Below are positions 28,201 to 38,193 of a DNA stretch of 64,000 nt, one piece after another. The notes beneath the pieces are model-generated. The model was not told the origin of the DNA, did no database searches, and saw only the letters and a list, made by a program, of their open reading frames with translations. Within the stretch, counting starts at the first letter, position 1; each line of letters starts with the position of its first letter. Source of the stretch: Endomychus coccineus (taxonomy: Eukaryota > Arthropoda > Insecta > Coleoptera > Endomychidae). A program made the translations under genes and the position numbers. The stretch lies in the NCBI GenBank assembly GCA_958510875.1, contig OY294067.1, positions 136,121,726 through 136,185,725 of the forward strand. The letters are read 5' to 3'.

Positions 28201-28236
28201 TAAGATTTTGTTTTCGTTCACGTGCGAAGACGACAT
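25219..28236 (-). CDS. Long coiled-coil protein, 1005 aa
   Basis: Start chosen at ATG 28236 (MSSSHVNEN), directly after ATAAG (28240-28237), with a CT-rich leader upstream; the longer frame begins without supporting signals. Residues about 390-690 are one long heptad-rich coiled coil full of Glu, Gln, Arg and Leu. The N-terminal third is helical with a poly-Gly stretch at its start and a poly-Gln run. The C-terminal third has two Asp runs and a Gly run around a globular domain. Baculovirus relatives have a conserved desmoplakin-like coiled-coil protein (Ac66) in nucleocapsid egress, but similarity of this kind is too weak to assign it. Likely structural or assembly role. Confidence 0.78.
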   Translation of the reverse strand: MSSSHVNENKILPRSSPRRNNDKNYYYDDDFGGGGGGGSNGHGGDRNLRENLKSLAPSANDVPFDKYVDILETYYTDASNLFSHQYVWYMNFIQPNVYTMILESDRLKKVYAKKTKQINDNVPITSLSIYEHLLAHDRYATLEVADDIRTLTKMIKSIPIGSGELTWKVRQEYSRTINGISKTYISNLNSCTTRQERTSKEKLKLQEEIGNIALFITNELDESVLKRSNKSFRSIIEILVRWTNWTVNLLPMDRQDQIRKICERFDKQKQQQQQQQQPGQSQQSRKWTTKTNEMFEMCLNFVYQIREFYSRSKLLKDLPVSLPSSSSLVSYNDKRDNSDGYDDNNDDDYNVLLQRTLAYMAFVEWMIETCRVYVTDLTIVNITNFVIETIRKNENMIQEHRDRLESLTRTFEKDSERNADAMEYRHNELANEKRNLTQTIETQRAIMAQMQTQIDECTSESLRAKSVYDENVATVQQLRTDLVEAKRQFSEVERTRESEKQTYIEQIDKHDRKLAELNSQIATLEQNDTLQRENITHCNRIREELNRENNDRLQRHVQESESRHRLEIDGYVQQIAQLNTNLVVAQEEKNLMSNEMIRYAEQQDAYFRQQCVADQEKFFSGEKRYESVIEAKQDRIVQLERFAETLTLEVSELKSRIDTFDRYIVDLETNVETIRTERDDLRNRYDEIMQNRKKIDSGGTMMTLRNASSGNRAGNDDDDDDDDDDDETRKRQKQQSIVMMNRVGELLNGSSEIFANTDKGGVVGGEFRAYLQICFGIAEIVLSTTKQSSAIFRRMRAIHENLNYNLILNFKSEFDDIVLEYRRLNGGKGIPVPTTRNDLLSLITKFAFSTGILAREVKNAQICRRYKQMRHKIWITKLSVDTSHKILSSLDYHNRYISRRDDDDDDDDSKLDTKRGGGEDGGGGGGSIVENTNETTPFATDSSFVDYFLDTVLDSSVHVPSGIRDSLAAHIFEQYFVGPLDNKSLIEEILHDESFAFKLTVGQKR

Positions 28237-28481
28237 CTTATGTGTAGACGAGAACGACAATTTTCTCTTTGTACGAGAGAGAGAGAGAGAAAAAAAGACG
28301 TCGAACGGGAGAGAATCGTGTACGAACGGGAAATCGAACATTGAAATAAACGATTAAAAAATAATTTTTATTATACAATGAACAAAGCTATATAATATTA
28401 AGTTTGTCGTCGTCGTCGTCGTCGTCGTCGTCGTTATTCATGTTGACGGGGCTCCGGCGGCGATGGCGATGGTTGTGCCTG

Positions 28482-30248
28482 CTAATTAGATGGTACTTTG
28501 AATCCCCAGCGAACGTACCCCTTCAGATAACAATTGTTAGTTTCCGTCCAGCATAGCTTGAAATTCACAGCGGATACGTAAATTTGTTCGTCTCGCAAAT
28601 CCTCCAGGTCGCAACTGGTCAAATACGATTGTTCTTCCACGTCTTGTACCGCGAAACAACCGAACGCGTTCGCACTCTTCGTAAAACCGGTCGTGGGCTG
28701 CAGATATAACGCGCTTCCGGTAATTTCATCACGCGAACTTATAAAGGTGTCGAACGACGAATGTCTCGCGATTCCCACCAATTGTACATCGTTTATAGAT
28801 TTTTCGTTGAGTGCCACCACTCGCGAATACTTTCCACTCGCCGACAGCGAACGCTGGTAATTGTCGTGGTCGGCAGCGTCTAAAGCGTCCAACGTCGCGC
28901 GCCACGTTTCACGGAGATTCATTATTTGTCTACAACCTTCTCGCATGATAGTTTGGATGTTGGTCGTGATGGGACCGGCACGATTTATCAGATCGAAGCT
29001 GAATTCTTCCTTCTGATTGGAAGTGGAGCGCGACGATAGCGACGCCAACACGACGCAACCGTAACCGAAATTGTTTATATCGAACGACAACGCTTTCGTG
29101 TTGGACGACTTTATATCGCTACGATCTCTCAATATCGGAAACGCTACTCGTAATTTTTCAGTTATGCCGACGATCACATTTTCTGGCAACGGGTCGAACG
29201 AAGCGTCCACGCACAATTGTGAGTTACGATCGTACAACGTGAAAAAGAACATTTTCAAATAGCTAGATATGTGTTTCTCGTTATTTCTATCGAAATCGGC
29301 CGTATCACCGACGTGATATTTCGTCATCATCGGCAGCTTTACAGATTTCACGTTGGCCGCAACGTTCCCGATGGTACGACTCCCACATATTTTCTCCACG
29401 CACAATTTCGCTTGTTCTTTGTCGATGTAGGAATATTTCACGGCGATCGATTGATTCCGCTCCATGTAAGAATCCACTATATCGTCGGTGCGTTCTCTTT
29501 TATTCTCGTCCGACCGCTGAACGTTATTATCGGACCGTTTTTTATCGGTAATACCCGATACAGAAGCGACAACACCACCACCGCCGATAACAAAATCATC
29601 TTCGACCGAACCAAATCCATCGTTACCGGGTGACATATATTCTGGCGACTCGATATCGTACGGTTGGCTTTCGGGCACGTCTGCGAATAACTGAACGCGC
29701 CGACACTTCGATACCACGTCCTTTTTATCGTCGCCGCCGCCGGTCCCGCGTCTCTTCTGTAGTATCGTAGGTATATGGCGATTTTTGTTCGGACGAGGTG
29801 GTGGGTACGACATCGTGGGTTTATACGAACGTGGTGACGGCGATCTGTCGACGATAATGTCCTGGACGATAATATCCTCCTCGTCGGGGTCCGAATCGAT
29901 AACCATGTTACTCGGCGATGGTTTCTTGTTAGCTGTCGAAGTCGACGGGGTCCGTTGCGAAGGTGAAAATGCCGGCGGCGAAGTAGGTAACAGAGATTCC
30001 GGCGAATCGATATCGAACGATTGACTATCGAGCACGTCGGCGAACGGATTACCGCTCCGGCACTTCGGTACCGTGTCGTTGTTATCGTCGACTCCGTTCT
30101 CGCGTCTCTTCTGTAGTATCGTAGGTATATAATGATTATGATTCCTATTCGGACAAGGTGGTGGACACGACATTTCGGGTTTATTCGAGCGTGGTGACGG
30201 CAATCTATCGATGATATCTCCGTCCTCTTCCAAATTTTTACCGTACAT
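28482..30248 (-). CDS. Unknown 588-aa protein with internal N-terminal duplication
   Basis: ATG 30248. The first 200 residues contain two copies of a segment of about 80 residues: D-x-SPSPRS-x-KP-MS-x-PPP, then R-HIPTILQKRR, then K-CR, then FADV-x-SQ-x-DI-SPE. The remaining 350 residues look globular with several Cys and a QAKLCVEKICGS segment. The gap 28237-28481 upstream of its 3' end holds a (GTC)n tract and A/T-rich poly(A) signals. It precedes PIF-5 on the same strand with a short gap. Function unknown; probably a virion or DNA-associated protein. Confidence 0.78.
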   Translation of the reverse strand: MYGKNLEEDGDIIDRLPSPRSNKPEMSCPPPCPNRNHNHYIPTILQKRRENGVDDNNDTVPKCRSGNPFADVLDSQSFDIDSPESLLPTSPPAFSPSQRTPSTSTANKKPSPSNMVIDSDPDEEDIIVQDIIVDRSPSPRSYKPTMSYPPPRPNKNRHIPTILQKRRGTGGGDDKKDVVSKCRRVQLFADVPESQPYDIESPEYMSPGNDGFGSVEDDFVIGGGGVVASVSGITDKKRSDNNVQRSDENKRERTDDIVDSYMERNQSIAVKYSYIDKEQAKLCVEKICGSRTIGNVAANVKSVKLPMMTKYHVGDTADFDRNNEKHISSYLKMFFFTLYDRNSQLCVDASFDPLPENVIVGITEKLRVAFPILRDRSDIKSSNTKALSFDINNFGYGCVVLASLSSRSTSNQKEEFSFDLINRAGPITTNIQTIMREGCRQIMNLRETWRATLDALDAADHDNYQRSLSASGKYSRVVALNEKSINDVQLVGIARHSSFDTFISSRDEITGSALYLQPTTGFTKSANAFGCFAVQDVEEQSYLTSCDLEDLRDEQIYVSAVNFKLCWTETNNCYLKGYVRWGFKVPSN

Positions 30249-30418
30249 CTTCGTTCGTCGGCGAAACGAATCGGAAATTATACACGAATCTGTACGTACT
30301 GATAATAGCCGTGAGAATAACTGGGTTGGAACACGATGACTACTACTACGACTACTACTACCACCACTAATACTATAACAACAGCAAAAGGTAGGAACTA
30401 ACTGATGTTCTGGTACGA

Positions 30419-31738
30419 TTATCCTGCCTCTTTTATACGGTTGCCCGTGATGTCATTTCCCGCTATCGAGTCTGCGTGAGCGTTCTTATCGTTCCCGTTC
30501 CCACCGTCGAATTTTCCGTACACGTCGATAAGCTTCATCACGATAGCTATAAAGATACCGCCCAGTACGAACACGCAGCAGAATTCGAAAACGTATAGTA
30601 GCACACCGACCGTGTCCGTCATTCCGTCCCATACTTGCTTCGGTAATTCCGTGATGATGTCGGACAGCAACGTGCCGATATTCGGCGTATCTTTACACAC
30701 GTAAATATCCTTGGGATCGATCATATCTTCGATCGGCAAATATTGTAACGAATTTTTCGGTGCGTTGATATCGCAACGACGACATTGCCTCCGGTCCGGC
30801 TCTTTGACGTCCATAAGTTCCGACGGCCATCCTTTACATATACTATTATGGAACGAGCGCGGCAAATTGTTACAGGTGTTCTTCACTTGCACTTCGACGT
30901 GCGCACAACTGCATTGGACCAGTTTGCACGTTACCAGTTCACCCGAACGAGTCGTGTAAATTCTCCAACAGCCGGCCATTCGTTTGGCGTTCTCCACGAT
31001 GTGACTGAACAAAGCGTAAAGACCGACGCCGACGGTCAACGTGACGAAGACGCCCTTAAAGGTGATATATCGTCGTCCTCCGCCGCTTTTTCGGGGTAGC
31101 GATTGTAGATTGTTTATCAATTTACGAAATTTCTTATTCGTCCGGTAAAGATGATCTAAACCGCCGTACGGTAGATCGGTACGTATTTCACGATTTAGTA
31201 CGTCTTCGTTGCCGGTCAGGACGTTTTTCAACGATGCTTCGTTAGCGGACATTATCCGATCGAATTCGTGATCGGGAAAATTTTCTACAGCTAATTTTTT
31301 GAATACCTCCTTCACTTCGACCTTATCCAAATAATCGTTCACGAGCCCGTCGACGACCGACGATCTATTTTCGACGGGTACGTTTCGATAACGGTCGATA
31401 ACATAATCCAAATCGCCGCGTCGTAAATGATGTGCTATGTTATCTAACGGAGCGTTCCCGTCGATGTCGACGACGGTTTTCGATAGGGGCCGATACGATT
31501 GGCCGATGTTTCCACCGGTGAATCTGACGAATTCGACATCGTCGATTAACGTACGTAATACGTGCGATATGGGCTGTATAACGTCGACAGGGATGCGACT
31601 ACCGGCTCCGTGAGATAAAGCGTCAACGCTAAATTCGTTCGTTCGCAAACGTTTCAGAGCTGCTAAACCTTCGGACACGTCGGCTACTCCTCGATCGACA
31701 CGTCTCAATTTGTTCAAACCTTTGGCTAACGTGTCCAT
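30419..31738 (-). CDS. pif-5: PIF-5 (ODV-E56) homolog
   Basis: Per os infectivity factor 5, an envelope protein needed for infection of midgut cells. The 439-residue frame from ATG 31738 begins with a short LNKLRRVDRG stretch like that of ODV-E56. It contains the GG-x-YITFKGVFVT block leading to a membrane segment (about 226-250), then a lumenal Cys-rich part (about 257-360: CWRIYT, CKLVQCSCAH, CNNLP, CRRCDIN) and a second membrane segment near 371-403. Length and layout agree with the family (about 350-450). The 13 codons upstream (MLFFFF…) are a poly-A/T slip and were not used. Neighbouring PIF-1 and PIF-3 lie divergently, giving a PIF cluster. Confidence 0.87.
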   Translation of the reverse strand: MDTLAKGLNKLRRVDRGVADVSEGLAALKRLRTNEFSVDALSHGAGSRIPVDVIQPISHVLRTLIDDVEFVRFTGGNIGQSYRPLSKTVVDIDGNAPLDNIAHHLRRGDLDYVIDRYRNVPVENRSSVVDGLVNDYLDKVEVKEVFKKLAVENFPDHEFDRIMSANEASLKNVLTGNEDVLNREIRTDLPYGGLDHLYRTNKKFRKLINNLQSLPRKSGGGRRYITFKGVFVTLTVGVGLYALFSHIVENAKRMAGCWRIYTTRSGELVTCKLVQCSCAHVEVQVKNTCNNLPRSFHNSICKGWPSELMDVKEPDRRQCRRCDINAPKNSLQYLPIEDMIDPKDIYVCKDTPNIGTLLSDIITELPKQVWDGMTDTVGVLLYVFEFCCVFVLGGIFIAIVMKLIDVYGKFDGGNGNDKNAHADSIAGNDITGNRIKEAG

Positions 31739-32171
31739 TCCGTCGTTCGTATTACGAGAAAAAAAAAAAAACAACACGATTCGAACAGGTATCTCCGCTT
31801 AGCTAAGGGGTCGGGTCGGTGTATCTCGTCCGGCACGTGAAGAAAAATAACAAATATCGTCTTATAACGACGACGACGACGACGATTACGATTGTCGTGG
31901 CGACGAAAGTTCGAACGTGGAATACAAACAAAAAAACGTACAAATCAATATGGAAGATAAAATTATGCAATAAGAAAAAACGAAAGATACGTGAGGTCCA
32001 AAATGTTCACGTACATATCCCATATAGAGATCGTTGCGTGTGATCGGTAACAAATCGCGATCCATATTATCGTTCCCTTTTCTCCTTAGCGTCTTTCGAC
32101 TGTTCTTATACGTACGATTTTTGTTCGACACGCTTCCATAAGAACTATCACGTATATATGTATATGATAGG
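31739..32171. promoter_or_regulatory. Divergent promoter region between PIF-5 and PIF-1
   Basis: No gene is supported in these 430 bases. TAAG occurs at 32139-32142, 30 bases before the PIF-1 ATG, and TTAGCTAAG lies near 31799 on the PIF-5 side. A/T-rich tracts and an (ACG)n repeat fill the rest. Late-type control is inferred from the TAAG motif only. Confidence 0.4.
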
Positions 32172-33491
32172 ATGACCGTATTTTTCTGTTGTATAATATT
32201 TATCATTATCGTCACGAATACGATGTTGATCGGAAATCTGAAAAAGTTCTCCGACAATTCGCTGTGGCTAAAAGAAAAAGAAAAAGATTTCAAGTATTAT
32301 CCGGTCAACGAAGCGATTCGCTCGAATCTCTATCGTAACGGCGTAACAAACGAAAAGTTACATTTGACCGGCTTGGATTGCGATAGCGTTTTGAGAACTT
32401 GTTCTCTGAAGGCGTCCAGGTTCGACGCGGATTCGTGTACGAATTGTAACGAGCCGAACGCGAAATGCGTCCGTTACGACGAACCTATTAAAATCGTCAC
32501 GATCGATAAGAAAACGGGCGCCATGACCGGTAGTAGAATCTATGACGTGCACGAAAATGCCGATCTCGGTTATTGTACTCCGGTATTTAGCAACGCTTCG
32601 AAAGTGTACGAGTCGTCGTCGTCGTCGTCGTCGTCGTCTGGATCATCTTCCGCGATCGCTTCCGGTGACGGCGTTATTCGATTGGATCCTTGTAACACGA
32701 ATACGGGCGATCGCGTACTAGTCAAACCGCACACGGAAGCTACCGGCTACAAAATCAGTTGTTTGTGTAAATATCCGGAAATTATCAGTCAAACGATCCT
32801 GTTGGATTCGGATTGTGACGTGCCGACCGCTTGCTCTGGAGGAAAATTGATCGGCCCCGACTGGCGCGATCCCACACGATACGTAAACATAATCGACGAG
32901 TTATCGTGCGATCGTTGCATCTCGGGCACTTTTCCCGATCGCGATCCGATCACGAATCATCCCGTGTGTAGAAAATCCACGTTCGCCGAGCACTCGTCCG
33001 AAAGCTACGACGAAACCGTCTATCCCAAGAACGTCGCTTTGTTGAACGTAACCGACGACGCGATAGAACCGACGTTCAGAGAGAAGTTCGGTCATCCGCA
33101 GGCGCGTAAAGTACCCGATCCTTGTGCTTTCGATGCGTTCACTTTCGTACCGTTCGCTCATAGCGAATGCTTATTGACGCACACGGCTGACAAATCGATT
33201 TATTTCTGTCGTAGTAACGACGTTTCCGTCGCCACTTTGCAATACGACGACGACTATCTAAAAGGTAACACCGGTCGATTCGGCAACGGTTGTTATCGTT
33301 TCACGAACGACAAGAGCGATATCGATTATATAGTCGGTGAATATTACAATAGGATACCGTCGTCTTCGTCTGACACGCGTACGAGTCAGCCCCGTGCGGC
33401 TCATCCGATAGTCGGATATGCCATCAAAAGATCGAAAATTATGATGTACAACAAAGCCGATAAATTCTTAGATATCGATAATGTCGAATAG
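32172..33491 (+). CDS. pif-1: PIF-1 homolog
   Basis: A 439-residue envelope protein with an N-terminal signal anchor (residues about 3-22) and many Cys in pairs across the ectodomain: CDSVLRTC, CTNCNEP-x2-KC, CLCKYPE, CDVPTACSGG, CDRCISG. This cysteine plan, with the GPDW block in the middle, fits PIF-1, part of the PIF complex on occlusion-derived or oral virions. A Ser run (about 154-163) interrupts the middle. The stop overlaps the ATG of PIF-3 by 11 bases, so the pair is probably co-transcribed. Baculovirus PIF-1 is about 530 residues, so this one is somewhat short. Confidence 0.8.
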   Translation: MTVFFCCIIFIIIVTNTMLIGNLKKFSDNSLWLKEKEKDFKYYPVNEAIRSNLYRNGVTNEKLHLTGLDCDSVLRTCSLKASRFDADSCTNCNEPNAKCVRYDEPIKIVTIDKKTGAMTGSRIYDVHENADLGYCTPVFSNASKVYESSSSSSSSSGSSSAIASGDGVIRLDPCNTNTGDRVLVKPHTEATGYKISCLCKYPEIISQTILLDSDCDVPTACSGGKLIGPDWRDPTRYVNIIDELSCDRCISGTFPDRDPITNHPVCRKSTFAEHSSESYDETVYPKNVALLNVTDDAIEPTFREKFGHPQARKVPDPCAFDAFTFVPFAHSECLLTHTADKSIYFCRSNDVSVATLQYDDDYLKGNTGRFGNGCYRFTNDKSDIDYIVGEYYNRIPSSSSDTRTSQPRAAHPIVGYAIKRSKIMMYNKADKFLDIDNVE

Positions 33492-34209
33492 ACGTAAGAT
33501 AGTTATGATCTTCGTTCGTTCTGTTATCATTATTATCATCATCATCGTCAGCGTCATCGTCATCGGTAATTTCATAATATTGCCACGAATATCCGAAATG
33601 AATAGACGCATCGCGAATATAGAAATAGAAACGAATAAAATTCTACGTGTAGATGTGACGACAAAAATTGAATCGTTACAACGATTCGTTTACAAGTCGA
33701 ACGTTACCGATTGTGCTAGTAATGCCGTACGTTGTACTCACAATCAAGATTGTATCGACTCGTGTAGCAGTGCGTATAATGGATTTTACGAATGTTCTTC
33801 GGATACGCGCTTGTGCGTGCCGAGAAACGAGGAAAATGATACAGCGAACGAAAACGCCGACGATAATAATGCTGGAACTTCTATTCGCCAGAAAAAGCAA
33901 TGCAATACCATCAAGGGGGTATTCGCTCTACTACATGCGGACGTTCAATTTTCTAACGCTTTTTGGAAATGCGTTTCGCTCTTTCCCGCCTTGATAAATG
34001 ACAACGGCGAACAAATGGACGGGGTATGTAGCGGAGGGTCGAGTTCCCTCGTCCACATGAACGTTCATACCCATTATCCGATCACTTCCGATTGCGAGTG
34101 TGCTCCGGGATTAACATTGACTTCTTTCGGGCGCACGTACGATAACAACAACAGAATATCCATCACGCAGATTCCGCGTTGTGTACGCTATCCATTTTTG
34201 TACACATGA
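33481..34209 (+). CDS. pif-3: PIF-3 homolog
   Basis: A 242-residue protein with an N-terminal membrane anchor (about residues 6-32, Ile/Val-rich) and the PIF-3 cysteine pattern: DCASNAVRCTHNQDC, CSSAYNGFYEC, CVPRN, then CNTIKG, CVSLFP, CSGGSS, DCECAPG, RCVRYP. Family members are about 200 residues with this layout. A short Asn/Asp-rich insertion lies at about 120-135. It starts inside the PIF-1 stop region. Function: component of the PIF complex for oral infection. Confidence 0.87.
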   Translation: MSNRRKIVMIFVRSVIIIIIIIVSVIVIGNFIILPRISEMNRRIANIEIETNKILRVDVTTKIESLQRFVYKSNVTDCASNAVRCTHNQDCIDSCSSAYNGFYECSSDTRLCVPRNEENDTANENADDNNAGTSIRQKKQCNTIKGVFALLHADVQFSNAFWKCVSLFPALINDNGEQMDGVCSGGSSSLVHMNVHTHYPITSDCECAPGLTLTSFGRTYDNNNRISITQIPRCVRYPFLYT

Positions 34210-34300
34210 TTGAAATCTTTATATTTGTGCGATTTTTGATAGCAGAAAATGGAAGGTGAAAAACAAACAATTCATTCGATAATTTTTTTTATTTCATTTT

Positions 34301-34846
34301 TCATAATATACGATCCAAACATAATACCTGCAGAGTTGGAGGAGATGCTCTGCTCGACACCGCTTTGTCACCGTGCGTGCACCTGTAACGATTTCCCATA
34401 CCCCGCAAGTCCATTATCTCACAGCGGAACGGCAAAAACGCAACCCTGTGGGGTGTCACATCAATTCCACGTACCACCCGGAAACACTTCAACATGTACG
34501 ACGTGAACATCGAGTCGACACGACGATCAACATATAATGTCAGTTTTGTTCCCATGTATATGTTGATATAGATCACATATCCTCCCAAATCCCAAGCAGG
34601 TCGACACCACTCTTTGTCAGATGGAACGAAATTATCGCCAAAGTAATACACGGATACCATGTTGAAAGCGTTAACGGCTCCGACCATGAATGACACACAA
34701 TCTCCGGCTATGAACCAATTCTTCGTGGGAAGTTGCACTTTTAACCATTCTACGATTTCCATCAGTCGCGGACATTTTGTGAATTCGTCTGCGTTGCGTA
34801 CGGTTGACAACACGGAGCGCACGAACGTTTCACGTGTCATCTTCAT
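34301..34846 (-). CDS. Small accessory protein, 181 aa, paralog of next gene
   Basis: ATG 34846 (the next Met is two codons on). No family is recognised. Conserved blocks shared with 34966-35487: SVL-T-x6-EFT-KCP, P-KNW-I-G-x-VSF, YYFG-F-PS--W, FTSYM-KCF and FLP-RCEIMD. It ends inside the A/T-rich stretch near 34301. The family also has decayed copies at 36.8-37.3 and 38.9 kb, so it lies in an expanding accessory region. Possibly host-interaction, but this is inference. Confidence 0.7.
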   Translation of the reverse strand: MKMTRETFVRSVLSTVRNADEFTKCPRLMEIVEWLKVQLPTKNWFIAGDCVSFMVGAVNAFNMVSVYYFGDNFVPSDKEWCRPAWDLGGYVIYINIYMGTKLTLYVDRRVDSMFTSYMLKCFRVVRGIDVTPHRVAFLPFRCEIMDLRGMGNRYRCTHGDKAVSSRASPPTLQVLCLDRIL

Positions 34847-34965
34847 GATTGACGATATTCAAGTTAAATGTTTATACAGATGACATACCTTCCCAGATCG
34901 ACACTATTCTGACGAACCAATCACAATTTTGTGAATTCCTCCGCGTCGTAACAAACGTTTCATCT

Positions 34966-35487
34966 TCATGACATGTGCAGGTAGCACAACATTTGTAGTG
35001 TTAATGGAGATCTTTTGACAGTCGTTATACGACGCTTTGAACGTTTCATCGACGAACGAAAATCCATGATCTCACAACGATGTGGCAAAAATGCAAGGGT
35101 CGAATGGCCCTGACGCAACGATAAAAAACATTTCATAACATACGACGTGAACACCTGACTGACGTATTCCTCTAGCCACAAAACAAACTCCATGTGCCTG
35201 TGCTTGTAGACGACACTGACGAATGAATCGTCTCCGACTCCGAGTGGCATCCAATCTTCGTTCGATGGGATGAAATGCTCGCCGAAATAGTAAATTTCAA
35301 TATTTTTATAATAAGCACTTTCTCCCAACAAAAATGAAACAAATTGACCATTAATCATCCAATTTTTTGATGGAAATTGCAACATTTCAATGTTTTTCAT
35401 CACATCAGGACACTTACTCGTGAATTTTTCGGCACTGTATATGGTTGTTAACACACCGCGCAGAAAAGTGTTGTATATGACGTTCAT
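34966..35487 (-). CDS. Small accessory protein, 173 aa, paralog of previous gene
   Basis: Start chosen at ATG 35487 (MNVIYNT) because it aligns with the paralog start; the longer frame runs into the Fanzor relic. It shares all the blocks of the neighbour (PSKNWMI-G-FVSFLLG, YYFGEHF-PSNEDW, FTSYVMKCF, LAFLPHRCEIMDF). Upstream, a TATATAA lies near 35570 and a Fanzor-end relic abuts it. Tandem arrangement shows duplication; sequence divergence is considerable, so the duplication is old. Confidence 0.7.
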   Translation of the reverse strand: MNVIYNTFLRGVLTTIYSAEKFTSKCPDVMKNIEMLQFPSKNWMINGQFVSFLLGESAYYKNIEIYYFGEHFIPSNEDWMPLGVGDDSFVSVVYKHRHMEFVLWLEEYVSQVFTSYVMKCFLSLRQGHSTLAFLPHRCEIMDFRSSMKRSKRRITTVKRSPLTLQMLCYLHMS

Positions 35488-35589
35488 TTTCGATGAATAA
35501 TAATAAATTGATACGTTTTGTATGCTCAATCGGAGGCGACTAAATTCTGTGTCTGTTGAACGGCGGTTATATAGGCCACCTACAGCTAA

Positions 35590-35770
35590 CGGAACATAAT
35601 TTTGAAATTCCATCAGACGAACGAATTATTTATTACCATAACTAAATCGAGATCGTTCCGTGAGAAATCCAGTAGAGAAATTTCGTTCGCCCACATTCGT
35701 TTTCGTTTCGAGTGGATCGTTTTGATTCGTCTTGAGTTAATCGATTATCGTTACAAAAGACCAGATGTAT
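35590..35770. pseudogene. Fanzor 3'-end relics in both orientations
   Basis: Bases 35594-35635 on the minus strand match the RLTEFQNYV end of Fanzor, and 35717-35770 on the plus strand match the LELIDYR-K segment. The two pieces face each other, so two separate events or a rearrangement are needed. The minus piece sits immediately upstream of the TATA box of the 35487 gene. Confidence 0.6.
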
Positions 35771-35779
35771 TCATTCTCA

Positions 35780-38090
35780 TGGCGGTATCACAAAAAAAAA
35801 TTTATACAGAGTACATTTTTATTTCATATTATATACCTTTTTACAAAACATCATTAACAGAAGATGATTACAAATAAATTTTCTATTGTTAAGCAAGAAA
35901 TGACGCTTCCATGTTTTCATTGTCACCGAGAGAATATAAACCCAAAGCATGACGAAAACGTTACAAGAAATCTAATTCAAACATCATTGATTCAATGCTG
36001 TATATTGAAAATTCTATCGTGTTCCATACTGAACGGAGGGAAGAATTGGACATAATATCCACAGCAAATCTGTATTTTGGAGAATTGGCAGAAAAAATAC
36101 TTGAGAGAAGCCTTTACGAAGAATTATTGTTTAACGTTAGTGCGAAGTACGAAGATTTACGCCCAGTTATTGGCCTATTAAACCTGACACCCAGAGTAAT
36201 TAGTGGAATAGCAGATCACCAAAAGTAGAAGTTGGTGGAAACTACGTGTATCCTTCCAGTTTATAACCTTTCACTATCTAGTACTCTAACAAACTATTTC
36301 GAAAAATCATTGCTTAACGTTAGAACGAGATACGAATATGAAAAACATTCTCATCGTGAATGTGTTATCAACCGAGGAATATTATTCAATGCTTGAGATG
36401 CTAAAAATACCTCTCTAAATCAACCAACATCAGGCTGGGACTGAGCGAATTCAAGAGCAGCATGTTGAGAATTGGAAAGCCAACTATCTCGGCAATCCAG
36501 TAGGAGAAGACCTTTAGTTTATCGGAAATTGACATCCTTAACAGTCGCAGAGAAATATGATTCCAGTCCTAAAATCAGGAACTCTTTTATACGTAACGCA
36601 GTACTGTGTTCATACTGAATGGGAGAAACAAGTTGTCAACTTTTTTGAATTCACTATTTCGCGCAAGATACGAAGAGTATATATCCAATGGAACACGTGC
36701 AGAATCAAAAAGCCACATCTCCTACTGTTGAAAGCAACGGATTTCGAAATTTGATGACCACTTTTTAAAGTACCTACACGAAATACAATCAAAAACAAAA
36801 TTTTTACTATCTACGATGTTGTAATGGAAAAATTCAAAGAAACAATTGTAGATACCGTAGACATTACTATCACTTCAAATATTTGGACTGGAACGATGAG
36901 TATGAAAAGTTCTTTGGGTATTACGATCCTGTTCTCGCGTACAACGGGTGAAACTTGAACTGATATGAACTTCACCCTGCTATCCATGTACACAGTACAA
37001 CCGGTGTTCGGGCTCGTTCAACATATCTTCATCCAATCTTCTCCGGGCGGATCGAAAATTTCAATAAAATTTAAAGTAGCCACAGACGTGTAATTGGTAC
37101 TAACTCCAAGTATGACAGATATGAACTCTCCTATGATTATCCAATATGTCGATGGGACATCGTGTACTCTCCGCACTAACGTATGGAACTTGCCACGACC
37201 AAAACCTCGTTTTTTGTTTTTGTTTGTAGACTATACTGCCGTTCAAAGTATGTCCGAACGGTGACCATTCTTCTCTTAACGAGTTGAAAAATTCACCAAA
37301 ATCTAAAATTTCCACAGAACTGGATAATTGCTGGTGAATTTGTATGACGGATAATCGGAGACAACTGACTTATGTATCTGTTCAACGGCGCTTATATACG
37401 TTTTTGAAGCCACTCATAGTAACACTAGTTGTATGCGTACATCGAACAACAAACGCTAACATCGTATCACCAATTGAAATAACAAAACAAGAAACATTCG
37501 TTGTATATTTGAAACTGTTTCTACATGTGCAAAGTGCAATTATGAAATCATTACCTATATAAAAGAGAGTCATGTATGTAAAACATCCATTCGATTAACA
37601 GCTAAGCCCCGTTCAACGTCACACACGGCCTTACTACAAATAATACAGTCCGAGGATAATCACGTGCAGTCATTCATATAGATGTCACCGACAGCTTGTG
37701 AGTATCCACATCCCATATAAAATCGAAATAATAAAACTATTTCAGTTCAATTGTCGAAGGACCGGGAAGTGTTGGACGCTCCTGTTGGGAAGAGAATCGT
37801 GAGATGGACGGAAATTCCGTACGTTATTATCAAAGGTGATATAATGTTTTGAAGATTGTTCGGATTATAATGTTTTATTCATTTTTCAGTTGAACCTGTC
37901 GTCCCGATTCGACATATCCGACGGAAGCGTCTGAATTATGAATGGAAGAACAAAATCTATCCTATAGAAGTGAATTATTTCGAAAAACTGTAGTTTAACG
38001 TTAGTGCGGGATACTGATGAATTTACTGTATTCTAAAATTAAATATAAATTAAAATATAAATTATATTCATCACATTTTTTTTTTTGTGT
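35780..38090. pseudogene. Decayed accessory DNA
   Basis: No intact gene. Between about 36,800 and 37,340 on the minus strand are frame-broken pieces of the small accessory family (a YWIIIGEFISVILG block matches KNWFIAGDCVSFMVG, and an EEWSPFG block matches the DKEW region). Degenerate repeats of TTTAACGTTAG-rich sequence recur near 36,128, 36,312 and 37,990. The plus frame 35995-36228 is an isolated fragment with no family I can name. Low G+C and many stops support decay. Confidence 0.6.
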
Positions 38091-38094
38091 GTGT

Positions 38095-38158
38095 GATGCG
38101 AGTGCACAAACATAATTTTGAAATTCGTATCTCGTGACAGTCACGTTGGCGGTAAATG
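38095..38158 (+). promoter_or_regulatory. Isolated Fanzor right-end-like motif
   Basis: Contains GAAATTCGTATCTCGTGACA then GTCACGTTGGCGGTAAATGA, matching the end of Fanzor and its 3' flank. There is no Fanzor coding sequence to its left beyond the last few codons. It lies just left of the GC-rich hairpin at 38194. Confidence 0.5.
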
Positions 38159-38193
38159 AGTTGAAGTGATTTAGAATATATCGAATGGGGCGC

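Noticed and set aside
25219..28236. Assignment of the coiled-coil protein to baculovirus Ac66
   Set aside because: Only the coiled coil and size suggest it; no specific motif can be seen, so the function is left open.
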